From an uncultured Erysipelotrichaceae bacterium (GTDB lineage: Bacteria; Bacillota_I; Bacilli_A; Erysipelotrichales; Erysipelotrichaceae), in contig CACZPD010000228.1 of assembly GCA_902782955.1 (NCBI GenBank), forward strand, positions 1-24,664: a stretch of DNA of 24,664 nt, in the 5' to 3' direction. The first letter of the stretch is position 1. Every line of letters begins with the position of its first letter. Positions 7,436 to 15,700 of the stretch are shown here, piece after piece. Under the pieces are notes generated by a model that worked only from the letters and a program-made list of their open reading frames with translations, made no database searches and was not told the origin of the DNA. A program made the position numbers and the translations under genes.

Positions 7436-9398
7436 AGCTCTCCACCCCTTTCAACGGCAGATAAAAGCGGAATATCGTACCGTGCGGTTCATTGTCCAAA
7501 GCTTCGATCTTCTGTCCGTGCGCCTTCATGATCATGCGGCACAGGTTCAGTCCGATACCCATACTGCGGTATCCGTCTTTGATATCATGCCTGCCCGACC
7601 AGAACAGTTCAAAGATATGTTCCCTGTCTTCCGCAGGGATGCCGGGACCGTCATCCGCCACAGAAATGCATACCAGCTGGTCCTGCTTTTCCGCGGAAAC
7701 GATGATATGGGAACCCGGCGGCGTATATTTGACCGCGTTGTTCACAAGGTTGACGATCACCTGCATGATCAGTTTGGCATCCATTTCCGCGAAGAGCATC
7801 TCTTCCGGATGAACACACTCAATATGGTGTTCCGAGGCATGCATGTCGAGATGTTTCAGACTTTCCTCGATGACATCCTCCACATTTTCAGCTGATGTCG
7901 TGATGGCGGATCTGTTCTCCAGCCGTGTCATGGACAGGATGTTCTCCATCTGGCTTACCAGCCAGGATGTATCTTCCTGCATGTCTTCGTAGATCTTTTC
8001 CTTGTCCGCTTCCGTCAGTTCTTCGTGATTCGTACTGAGATTCACGGCATTGCCGTAGATCGCGGTCAGCGGCGTCCTCAGGTCATGGGAAATGGAACGC
8101 AGCAGCCCGGCCCGGAAATACTCTTTTTCCGCGTTGATCTCCGCTTCTTTCTTCTCCATGCGGATCACTTCGTTGTTCAGGGTAAGCGTGAACTCGTTGA
8201 CGATCGACAGCAGGATGGTGTTTTCAAATTCAGTGAAGTTCTTCTCCCCGCAGCGGATCGCGATCACACCGTAGCCGGCTGTGTCATTATAGACGCTCAG
8301 ATAACGGTACGGACTGTCGGGAAAATGCCGGGTATACGCGCCGGAGTGATGGTTGTTCTGATACGTCCAGAGAATGGCTTTCTTCTCTTCTTCTGTCAGC
8401 GGCGGTTCATGTTCCTTTGCTTTTTCCTCATAGGAGATCGCTGTCAGTTTCGGCGTATCCCCTTCGATCTCATAGAACATTACGGTTCTTTTGAGCAGGT
8501 TGCTCAGCTGCATGCATGTGATGCGGATCATCTCATGGCGGTCCCTGGCCTTTTCCAGACGGGTGGAAGTCTCCAGCAGGACCTTGGCCTGATAAGCATT
8601 TTCTGCGGACTGTTTGGCGATGTTCTTCAGCTTGACGGCCAGACTGCCGGTAATCAGGGCAGCGAGCACGGTCACGCAGTATGTCATCAGATAAGCCGAA
8701 TCATATACAAGCAGAGTATAACGGGGATCGATGAACAGATAATTGAACAGCATGACATAGAGAAAAGCCGCTATGATCCCGTATACCTGGTGGGAGGTGA
8801 TCACGGAAGCGATCAGAACGGCGAGAATGTAGATCGTGATAATGTTGGCGTTGCTGTAGCGGGACTGGTCAAACCAGTAGGAAAGCAGCGTCGCGACAGC
8901 CATGACCAAAACCACCCGTACAAAATCATTCAGATTCCAGGGTGAACCTGTGCCCTTCCGGTATGTCTTCGGATAGGAAGAAGACATCTGGTCCGGGATG
9001 ATGTGGATGTCCGTTTCCGGCAGATAGGAAACGATCCTGTCGGGAATGCTTCGGGTCGTCATGACATGCGGCGGGGCGCTGTTTCCGATAAACAGGTCAG
9101 TAGCCCCGATCTGCTTGGCATATTCGGAAATGGTCACGGCGATCTCCCGGCTGATGATCACGTGTACTTCCGCACCGCATCGTTCAGCGTATTCGATATT
9201 CTCGCGCAGCTGGGGATCGGTATCTGTTTCTTCTTCCGAAGAACCTACATACAGCGCCGTAAAGGAATCCCTTTCCGGATTGTACATTTTGCGGGCTGTT
9301 CGTATGACCCTTCGGTTGCTGGGAGAAGCGGAAAGGCAGACCATGATATTCAGTTTTGATTTTTCGTTTTCCTGCATATCCTGTTCGTTTGTGTTCAT
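7422..9398 (-). CDS. kdpD: Short KdpD-type sensor histidine kinase with USP domain
   Basis: Membrane histidine kinase for K+/turgor control. The 658-residue protein has a universal-stress-protein-like domain (about 16-136), a DUF4118 membrane region with four hydrophobic segments (about 157-255), a GAF-like region (about 285-415), a dimerisation/phosphoacceptor domain with H438 in ISHDLRTPLTA, and an HATPase domain with N-box VNLVNNAVKY (549-558), DDGPGIP (582-588) and GIGLNL (614-619). It lacks the roughly 200-residue N-terminal KdpD domain with a Walker motif found in E. coli KdpD. The USP domain shows S23-x-S25, exactly 20 residues, then FTALY (46-50), matching the cyclic-di-AMP binding pattern reported for S. 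aureus KdpD. The start codon overlaps the stop of the preceding 159-residue gene (ATGA), so translation is probably coupled; no separate ribosome binding site is evident. Confidence 0.92.
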   Translation of the reverse strand: MNTNEQDMQENEKSKLNIMVCLSASPSNRRVIRTARKMYNPERDSFTALYVGSSEEETDTDPQLRENIEYAERCGAEVHVIISREIAVTISEYAKQIGATDLFIGNSAPPHVMTTRSIPDRIVSYLPETDIHIIPDQMSSSYPKTYRKGTGSPWNLNDFVRVVLVMAVATLLSYWFDQSRYSNANIITIYILAVLIASVITSHQVYGIIAAFLYVMLFNYLFIDPRYTLLVYDSAYLMTYCVTVLAALITGSLAVKLKNIAKQSAENAYQAKVLLETSTRLEKARDRHEMIRITCMQLSNLLKRTVMFYEIEGDTPKLTAISYEEKAKEHEPPLTEEEKKAILWTYQNNHHSGAYTRHFPDSPYRYLSVYNDTAGYGVIAIRCGEKNFTEFENTILLSIVNEFTLTLNNEVIRMEKKEAEINAEKEYFRAGLLRSISHDLRTPLTAIYGNAVNLSTNHEELTEADKEKIYEDMQEDTSWLVSQMENILSMTRLENRSAITTSAENVEDVIEESLKHLDMHASEHHIECVHPEEMLFAEMDAKLIMQVIVNLVNNAVKYTPPGSHIIVSAEKQDQLVCISVADDGPGIPAEDREHIFELFWSGRHDIKDGYRSMGIGLNLCRMIMKAHGQKIEALDNEPHGTIFRFYLPLKGVESYEGL

Positions 9399-9874
9399 GC
9401 TGATCTACTTAATAATACTCTCTCCCTGATCATATGTGCGATAACTTCTGAAAAAACAGGCTGATAATAAATTTCTGTTTCCTTCAGTCCTTCCGGATTT
9501 TCCTCGACCTGGCCGGCAGGATCCCGGTACAGGATCGTCAGTGCGTAATTCTTGTTTTTTCTGCATGTATTGCAGTAAACACTGCTGTTATCGATGCCGC
9601 TTTCCATCACGGCGCAGTCAATATTGCCTTCCTCCATCTCATAGCAGATCTCTTCCTTGGTGCCGACAAAGAAGATGCATTCATCCAGAGAGAAATAAGG
9701 CATAAGCATATCCAGCAGCTCAGGCGTTTCAGCCATGACCCGGTATTTGACCGGCATCTTGCCCGGTTCCGCGGATTGAACAGGATCAACAATATCAAAG
9801 ATCCGTTCGATCACAAAATGAACAAGTACAGCCGATACAATGAATCCGGCAATTACGATCACATTGATAAGCAT
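9395..9874 (-). CDS. Unknown membrane-anchored protein in the Trk-Kdp operon
   Basis: A 159-residue protein I do not recognise. One hydrophobic segment (about 3-22) is followed by a soluble domain of about 120 residues. It contains five cysteines (66, 77, 87, 101, 104), the last two as a CNTC pair, and a stretch around residues 70-95 (GTKEEICYEM, EEGNIDCAVMESG) that vaguely recalls the lobe of a ligand-binding fold; this resemblance is weak. It has a clear GGGAGGATC ribosome binding site, starts 18 bases after trkA and overlaps kdpD by four bases. This tight placement between the gating subunit of a potassium channel and its presumed sensor kinase suggests an accessory role in potassium sensing or channel assembly. 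The membrane orientation cannot be settled by eye. Confidence 0.8.
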   Translation of the reverse strand: MLINVIVIAGFIVSAVLVHFVIERIFDIVDPVQSAEPGKMPVKYRVMAETPELLDMLMPYFSLDECIFFVGTKEEICYEMEEGNIDCAVMESGIDNSSVYCNTCRKNKNYALTILYRDPAGQVEENPEGLKETEIYYQPVFSEVIAHMIRERVLLSRSA

Positions 9875-9892
9875 GTTTTGATCCTCCCCGTA

Positions 9893-10537
9893 TTATAAGT
9901 AGAACAATTTCTGAATACTGTCAGTCTTTCCGAGAACCAGCATCGTCTCTCCGAAATGCAGTTCCGTATTGGGCGTGATCTGCATATCCATTTTTCCGTT
10001 TTTGACACCGAGGATATTGATATCGTAATGATTCCTGACATCCAATTCCCCGATTTTCTTGTTGTCCCATTTCTTCGGGATCGCAAGTTCGAAAATCGAA
10101 TATCCGTCCATCAGCTCAATGTAATTCGAAATGTTCTCGGAACTGAAGCGGATCGCTGTCCAGCTTCCCAGCTGGCGTTCCGGATATACAACTGCACTCG
10201 CGCCGTTTCTGAGAAGGAATTTTTCCTGATTCCCGCTCGTAGCTCTGGATACGATCTTTTTGGCTCCGAGATCTTCCAGGACACTGGTCGTTTCCAGCGA
10301 GCTCAGGAAATCATCCCCGATCGCAACGATGCAGAGATCATAATCCCTGACACCGATCGCCCGCATGAATTCCGGATCCGTGCTGTCACCGATCTGCGCA
10401 TTTGTTACATAAGGCAGCGCCTTGTTGATGCGGTCTTCATCCTTTTCGATCAGCATGACCTGATGACCCATATCATGAAGTTTCTGACAGGTATAGCGGC
10501 CGAAACGGCCGGCTCCGACTACAAGTACGTTTTTCAT
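9893..10537 (-). CDS. trkA: TrkA/KtrA-type potassium uptake regulatory subunit
   Basis: Cytosolic RCK protein that forms a nucleotide-binding ring under a TrkH/KtrB channel and gates K+ uptake. The 214-residue protein has an RCK_N Rossmann fold with GAGRFGRY (8-15), acidic E31 at the end of the second strand (nucleotide ribose ligand), and GDSTDPE around 50-56. A compact RCK_C domain occupies about 130-212. This single-module length is that of KtrA rather than the double-length E. coli TrkA. RCK_C domains of Bacillota KtrA bind cyclic-di-AMP; whether this one does cannot be read from the sequence. It starts 15 bases after trkH with a GAGGAG ribosome binding site. Confidence 0.92.
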   Translation of the reverse strand: MKNVLVVGAGRFGRYTCQKLHDMGHQVMLIEKDEDRINKALPYVTNAQIGDSTDPEFMRAIGVRDYDLCIVAIGDDFLSSLETTSVLEDLGAKKIVSRATSGNQEKFLLRNGASAVVYPERQLGSWTAIRFSSENISNYIELMDGYSIFELAIPKKWDNKKIGELDVRNHYDINILGVKNGKMDMQITPNTELHFGETMLVLGKTDSIQKLFYL

Positions 10538-10552
10538 TCTTTTTCTCCTCGA

Positions 10553-11893
10553 TTAACCGATTGCTATTTTTTCTTCGGGATATTTTGTCTTTGATTTTTT
10601 CTTGCCGGCTACTGAAGCGTATGCCAGGGTGAAGCCGCCTACCCTGCCGAAATACATGAATCCGATCAGGATGATCCTGGATACCGGTGTCAGCCCGGTC
10701 GTGATACCGGTCGTAAGACCGACCGTTCCCAGGGCAGACGCACATTCGAACATGGTGTTCATAATAGGAAGCTTCTCCAGATGCGAGAGTATGACTGCGC
10801 CGAGCAGCATCAGCTGCAGATATACGACGATGAGGACCAGCGCATTGTGGATCGAATTGATATCCAGTCTTCTTTTGAAGCAGTTCACGTCATCCTTTCT
10901 GTGCATGTAGGCATTCGCGGTCATTAGCAGGACAGCCAGTGTTGTCACCTTCATACCGCCGGCGGTGGAACCCGGCGCGCCTCCCGTCAGCATCAGTATG
11001 ATCGTGATCAGAAGGCCGCTGTCCGACATCTTGCCGTAGTCAAACGTATTGAATCCGGCAGTACGCGGTGTTACCGACTGGAATGCCGAATAGAGGATCC
11101 TTTCCTTTATGTCATATCCGCTGAATTCAAAGAGGAAGAAATACGCGAACGGGATCGCCAGCAGCACAAGGGTCGTAACGATGATGATCTTTGACTGCAG
11201 TCTGAGCCCTCTCAGGTTTCTGCGGTTGGAAAGCACATCCCTCCAGGTCATGAAACCAAGACCGCCGATGATGATCAGCGCCATGACCACAACGTTGACA
11301 TATGCATTCGAACTGTATGTGGTAAGGGAAGAAAACTGTCCGTGGATGCCCATCAGGTCAAAGCCGGCATTGCAGAAAGCGGAAACGGAATGAAACACGG
11401 AATAGCATATTCCCTGCACAAAGCCGTACTGCCGGATAAACACCGGCGACAAAGCCAATGCCCCTGCGCCTTCCACCAGGAGACTTCCTTTGACGAAAAA
11501 CAGCATGAAGTGGATGATGCCGCCGATCTGCGGGGCAGATATGGAATCCTGCATGGTGCTTCTCTGCAGAAGCCCGATCCGTTTGCCGGTCACCGCCAGT
11601 GTCGCCATCGCAACTGTCACGACACCGAGACCGCCGATCTGTATCAGAAGCAGGATCACGATCTTCCCGAATACCGACCAGTACGCTGCCGTATCATATA
11701 CGACCAGCCCGGTTACGCATGTGGCGGAAGCCGATGTAAACAGCGCGTTAAGAAACGGTGTATATACCCCTTCCGCTGAAGAAACCGGAAGCCACAGCAG
11801 GAACGCTCCCAGTAAAATCAGAATCAGGAATCCAAGCAGGATCGTTCTGAAACTATTCATGAAATCCTGCACAAAAATCCTAAACTTTCTCAT
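10553..11893 (-). CDS. trkH: TrkH/KtrB-type potassium channel subunit
   Basis: Polytopic membrane protein that conducts K+ as the pore partner of the downstream RCK subunit. The 446-residue protein shows the four pseudo-repeated pore loops of the SKT family: TCVTGL (58-63), SAFCNAGF (171-178), TPRTAGFNT (275-283) and LGTVGLTTG (388-396), each with the filter glycine. It also has a Gly-rich segment LTGGAPGSTAGG (302-313) like the flexible KtrB intramembrane loop. Length and architecture are closer to KtrB than to proteobacterial TrkH, so ktrB would be an equally fair name. It is the first gene of the operon. The ribosome binding site is weak. The upstream 295 bases are rich in repeats and hairpins, described separately. 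Confidence 0.93.
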   Translation of the reverse strand: MRKFRIFVQDFMNSFRTILLGFLILILLGAFLLWLPVSSAEGVYTPFLNALFTSASATCVTGLVVYDTAAYWSVFGKIVILLLIQIGGLGVVTVAMATLAVTGKRIGLLQRSTMQDSISAPQIGGIIHFMLFFVKGSLLVEGAGALALSPVFIRQYGFVQGICYSVFHSVSAFCNAGFDLMGIHGQFSSLTTYSSNAYVNVVVMALIIIGGLGFMTWRDVLSNRRNLRGLRLQSKIIIVTTLVLLAIPFAYFFLFEFSGYDIKERILYSAFQSVTPRTAGFNTFDYGKMSDSGLLITIILMLTGGAPGSTAGGMKVTTLAVLLMTANAYMHRKDDVNCFKRRLDINSIHNALVLIVVYLQLMLLGAVILSHLEKLPIMNTMFECASALGTVGLTTGITTGLTPVSRIILIGFMYFGRVGGFTLAYASVAGKKKSKTKYPEEKIAIG

Positions 11894-11934
11894 CCAGCCA
11901 CTCTTTTCCTATGCATTCAGTGTAAAGCCCGTCA

Positions 11935-11951
11935 GATTAAGATGGGATTAA
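11935..11951 (-). promoter_or_regulatory. Response-regulator-type direct repeat, box A
   Basis: On the minus strand TTAATC-CCATC-TTAATC: two identical 6-mers repeating with an 11-bp period, 42-58 bases upstream of the trkH ATG. The first half site overlaps the putative -10 box TATATT (11950-11955), so a regulator bound here could repress or act on a nearer start. It is 21 bp, two helical turns, from box B. Confidence 0.45.
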
Positions 11952-11966
11952 TATAAATAACGCTCA

Positions 11967-11983
11967 CGTTAAGATTGTGTTAA
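11967..11983 (-). promoter_or_regulatory. Response-regulator-type direct repeat, box B
   Basis: On the minus strand TTAACA-CAATC-TTAACG, an 11-bp-phased tandem repeat that fits the TTAACA-N5-TTAACA pattern known for Bacillus PhoP, an OmpR-family regulator. It ends 11 bases before a TATATT -10 box (11950-11955) and there is no separate -35 match, the usual layout of promoters activated by this family. KdpE of this operon is the most economical candidate ligand. Confidence 0.5.
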
Positions 11984-11984
11984 G

Positions 11985-12006
11985 AAAAAAAGGCCTTCCA
12001 GCCCTT
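11985..12006 (-). terminator. Hairpin plus T-run upstream of trkH
   Basis: On the minus strand AAGGGC, loop TGGAAG, GCCTTT with one G-U pair, within a run of seven T that ends next to box B. It would stop any transcript initiated further upstream (for example near box C). It could be a leader attenuator for trkH or the end of a short RNA. The dfx gene already has its own terminator at 12144-12166. Confidence 0.55.
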
Positions 12007-12008
12007 CA

Positions 12009-12055
12009 GTAAAAGAACATAAAAGATGTGCTTTTACCGGAAAAATACGGTAAAA
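12009..12055 (-). other. Two mutually exclusive hairpins (possible leader RNA)
   Basis: Hairpin 1 pairs 12032-12039 with 12048-12055 (arms TTTTACCG and CGGTAAAA). Hairpin 2 pairs 12009-12015 with 12031-12037 (GTAAAAG and CTTTTAC), extended inside by ACAT/ATGT across one mismatch. They share bases 12032-12037, so only one can form at a time. The terminator at 11985-12006 follows within three bases on the minus strand. The arrangement is what a transcriptional switch or structured small RNA would look like, but I recognise no known riboswitch class. Confidence 0.4.
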
Positions 12056-12099
12056 ACAGAGTATGAAGAGTCTTATGCGTATTTCTTTATCCGGAGATT

Positions 12100-12136
12100 T
12101 CATGCATTAAGATTCCGTTAAGATTCCCTCATGCAT
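12100..12136. repeat. TCATGCAT direct repeat flanking box C
   Basis: TCATGCAT occurs at 12100-12107 and again at 12129-12136, 29 bases apart. Each copy contains the palindrome ATGCAT, and the pair brackets box C. Confidence 0.5.
12105..12121 (-). promoter_or_regulatory. Response-regulator-type direct repeat, box C
   Basis: On the minus strand TTAACG-GAATC-TTAATG. On the plus strand the 9-mer TTAAGATTC is repeated perfectly with an 11-bp period (12107-12115 and 12118-12126). It is the same kind of site as boxes A and B, 127 bp upstream of B, and could drive the leader RNA ending at 11985. No clear -10 box follows; the sequence around 12070-12090 is only loosely similar. Confidence 0.45.
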
Positions 12137-12143
12137 GTCATAG

Positions 12144-12166
12144 AAAAAGCGCCCTTTCAGGCGCTT
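12144..12166 (-). terminator. Terminator after the superoxide reductase gene
   Basis: On the minus strand AAGCGCC, loop TGAAAG, GGCGCTT then TTT: a seven-pair GC-rich stem with a five-T run overlapping its end, 22 bases after the dfx stop codon. Confidence 0.85.
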
Positions 12167-12188
12167 ATGAGAACAAATTCAGATGAGA

Positions 12189-12566
12189 TTACGCTTCTGT
12201 CTTCCAGAGTCCGTGCAGATTGCAGTATTCATATACGGCAATGACCGGCTCTTCTTCATAGAAGTCTGCGCATGGCTTGTCACCCGGTTCGAGATAGGCA
12301 ATGCGGAAGCCCTTTTCTGTCTGCAGGGCGATGAATTCGATGTAGTGTACATCGAGCATCGGATGATCGACATCACCTACATTGACAGTGATCTTGGATC
12401 CTTCTCTTGTAACAACAGGAACGTGTTTTTCTGTTGCGGCATCCGTTGTGTTGGCTGTCAGTTCAACCATTTCCTCGCCGCAGCAGAATGTGCCGCAGGC
12501 ACTGTCATGAAGCGTAACGATGATCTTTTTGCACTTATTGCAGCGGTAGAACTTTAAATTTTTCAT
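12189..12566 (-). CDS. dfx: Desulfoferrodoxin-type superoxide reductase
   Basis: Two-iron superoxide reductase, which reduces superoxide to hydrogen peroxide without making oxygen, a defence typical of anaerobes. The 125-residue protein has an N-terminal desulforedoxin iron site (C9, C12, C28, C29). The C-terminal catalytic site has ligands H48, H68, H74, H118 and C115, plus the active-site E46-K47 pair. These positions are all one less than the classic Desulfovibrio protein, so both iron centres should be intact. The start at 12566 has a perfect AGGAGG site six bases upstream; a longer frame up to 12659 lacks this and would add a non-homologous 31-residue tail. Monocistronic by its own terminator. 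The 134 bases between it and the permease stop are AT-rich; I could not pick a convincing promoter there. Confidence 0.95.
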   Translation of the reverse strand: MKNLKFYRCNKCKKIIVTLHDSACGTFCCGEEMVELTANTTDAATEKHVPVVTREGSKITVNVGDVDHPMLDVHYIEFIALQTEKGFRIAYLEPGDKPCADFYEEEPVIAVYEYCNLHGLWKTEA

Positions 12567-12700
12567 GAAATACCTCCTCATTATTTTTTCATGATCCAGA
12601 ATATTCTTTCCCATTTTGGGATTTTTGATCAGTTGTTTTTTGTTTTTTGGTTTTATCATATTATCTTCCTTCCCAAAGCGGGTCTTTCCTTACTTATATT

Positions 12701-15700
12701 TTACTCTACGCTCTTCAAACTTTCCACCATTGTAATGGCAGAGAGTTTCCGTTTCATAAAATGATTCACAAGAATTCCAAACAGTACAGTGAGCAGCACC
12801 GCGTATACATAGGACGGGAACAGCACTTCCCTGCCGAACATGATGTATTCCATTTCCACCATGCGCATGATGTAGTGATGCAGGAGTATGCCCATCGGTA
12901 TGCCGCAGAAAGCGCCGATGACCGTCAGGATATTATTTTCCTTGTAGATGTAGCTCTGTACCTCCCGGGCATGGAAACCCAGTACCTTAAGCGTAGCGAT
13001 CTCCCTCTGCCGCTCACTGATATTGACGTTGATGAGGTTGCTGAGGACGATGAACGCCAGCGACATGGAAGAGATCAGGATCGCCCATACGATGAAGTCC
13101 AGTCCCTTGACCATGGTGGTGAAATTGTCCAGGAGCACATCATAGAATTCGACGGAATCAATTTCCTTATAGCTCAGGAGCTTCTTCTGGAATGCCTGTG
13201 CTCCCTTCTGCCCGTCCTTCAGTTTGATGAAGAACGTATCATAGCGGACATCTTCCCCGTAGGTATCTTCGTAGCATTTCTCGCTCATGAAGATGTAATG
13301 GCGCACGTACATCTCACAGATATCCGTGACCGTGATCTCCTTCATCACACCATCCCTGCTTTCGACCGTGATCTTGCCGCCTTTTTTCACACCCAGGTTT
13401 TCCGCGAGCTTTTCGCTGATAATGACACCGCTGTCCTTCAGTTCCATAGGCTCATGTTTTTTGCGGGTGCGAAGCAGATAAGTATCTTTGATCATATCCG
13501 TTTCCGGATAGATCTGCAGGTAGGCGGTCTCCTCTTTGAGGGGGCTCTTTGCCTTGGCGCTGTAAGCCGACAGCAGGGAAATCCGTTCCGCGTCGGGATC
13601 CTGTTCCAGTTCTTTCCGGATCTCCTCTGTCCTGGTGCTGTCCGTATCGTCTTTCACTACGGCAGTTCCTTCATACTGATAAATCGAATAGAACTGGATA
13701 TCCACCATGGCATTGATGGAATCCCGGATGCCGAAGCCTGTCACAAGCAGTGCGCTGCATCCTGCCACACCGGCTACCGTCATAAAGAAGCGGCGCTTGT
13801 AGCGGATAATATTCCGTATGGTGACCTTCCAGGTAAAGCTGAGATGCTTCCACAGGAACGGGATCTTTTCAAGCAGGGTATTCTTTCCGAGCTTGGGTGC
13901 TTTCGGCCGCAGCAGCTGCGCCGGTGTCTCCCGCATATCCGCCCGGCATGCCAGCCATGTCGTTATCAGCATGATCCCCAGGAATGAGATATCGGCCATG
14001 GCCACCAGGTTCCACGGGATATACAGGAAGATCTTCGGCAGGATATACATCAGTTTCCATGTGTTGTAAATGATGATCGGGAATGACAGCATGCCCGCGA
14101 CCGTGCCGATCGCCTCACCGAGAAGCGTCGCGAACGCCGCGTACAGCAGATACTTCGCAGCACACTGCAGGCGGGTGAATCCCAGCGCCCGCAGGACGCC
14201 GATCTCACCGCGCTGTTCATCGACCATCCTTGTCATGGTCGTCAGGCAGACGAGCGCCGCCACCAGGATGAAGAAGATCGGGAACAGGTTGCCGATGGCT
14301 TTCATCTGGTCCACGGTGTTGGAATATGTAGCGGAAGCGTAATGACTTGTCCTGTCCAGGACTGTCCACTCCGGTTCCTCCATGGAATCGATCTGTTCTT
14401 TTGCGTCCGTCAGTTCATCCCATGCGTCAGAGAGTTCCTTCTCCCCGTCTGCAATGGCATCTTCCAGTTCCTGTTTCGCATCCGCGAGTTCCTGTTTGCC
14501 GTCAGCGATCTTATCCTCGTTTTCACGGATCTCCTGCCAGCCGTCATCGATCTGGTCCTGGCCGTCGCTGACCTTTTCATTCAGTTCATTTTCCGCTTTC
14601 CGGATCTCTTTTTTTCCTTTTTCCAGGTCTTCTTTGCCGGCTGTGATCTTTTCTTCGCCTTCCGCGATCTGGTTCAGGCCGTCATTGATCTGTGCAAGTC
14701 CTTCCTCGACGGTTTTCTTCTGCGCCGCAAGTTCTTTCCGTTTCTTTTTTGCCTGGGCAGTGTTCTGCACGTCCATCTGCTTAAGGATGCCTGCTTTCGT
14801 ATCGGCCAGTTCCTTTTTCTTTTTATTCAGTTCACTGCGCGTGGAGGACAGCCAGTCACGGATCTCACCGACGGTCGTTTCATCGCTTGTCTCCATCGGC
14901 AGTTCCTTCAGCGCTTCCGTGAACCCGGAGGACAGTTCTTTCAGATCACCGACCGTCATGTCATCTGCCAGCATATCCGGAATATCAAATGCGGCCAGCC
15001 GGTCCAGCGCATCATTGATCTGCTGTTCACCTGCTTCGATCGCTTCCAGTCCCGCGATCGCCCGATCCATCTGGTCCAGACCCGTTTCGATCTGGGCCAG
15101 CGCTTCTTCCAGCGGGGTCTTCTGTGCTGCTGTCTGCGCGCGCTTTTCTTTCGCCTGTGTAATATTCTCCACACCCAGCTGTGTCAGTATGGCGGATTTC
15201 TGCCGCTCCAGTTCTGCTTTCTGATCATTCAGCTCCTGCACGGCCGACGCCAGATATGACCGTATCTCCCCGACCGTCATGTCATCCGTGATCTCTATCG
15301 GGAGATCAGCCAGCAGATCCATGATATCCGGCGCGTATTGTTTCAGCTGGCCGACCGTCATGGCAGCCGGCAGGGATGACGGGATCGAATAGCCGGACAG
15401 CTTGTCCAGGCCATTCTGGATCTGTGCTTCTCCCGCTTCTATTTCCTCAAGGCCGGCAATGGCTTCATCCATCTGTTCCAGACCGTCATCGATCTGTTTC
15501 AGAGCATCTTCCACCGTCTTTTTCTGTGCTTCGACACCGGCCCGTTTTTCCTTTGCCTCTTCTGTCGTCTGCACTTCAAGCTGTGCCAGGATGCCTGCCT
15601 TCTGTTCCGCCAGCTGTTCTTTCTGCGTCTGCAGCTGCTGTGCTGTCTGCGCAGCATATGTACGCAGTTCGCCTATGGTCGTATCATCATCTGTCTCGAT

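Noticed and set aside
8025..8945. Plus-strand frame of 306 codons
   Set aside because: Antisense to kdpD, without start signal or recognisable domain.
11894..12143. ydaO/yuaA cyclic-di-AMP riboswitch upstream of trkH
   Set aside because: The region is the right place for one, but I see none of its long conserved core. Only simple hairpins are present.
12567..12659. N-terminal extension of the superoxide reductase to 12659
   Set aside because: A perfect AGGAGG site precedes the ATG at 12566 and the Cys spacing then matches the family exactly.
12647..13987. Plus-strand open frame of 446 codons
   Set aside because: Antisense to the end of the FtsX-type permease and part of the gap; rich in His, Asp and Arg in no known pattern; a shadow of the real gene.
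14342..15259. Plus-strand frames of about 280-305 codons with Phe/Leu-rich or Ser-rich translations
   Set aside because: Antisense to the permease coiled coil. The apparent hydrophobicity is the complement of Lys/Glu codons, not a real membrane protein.
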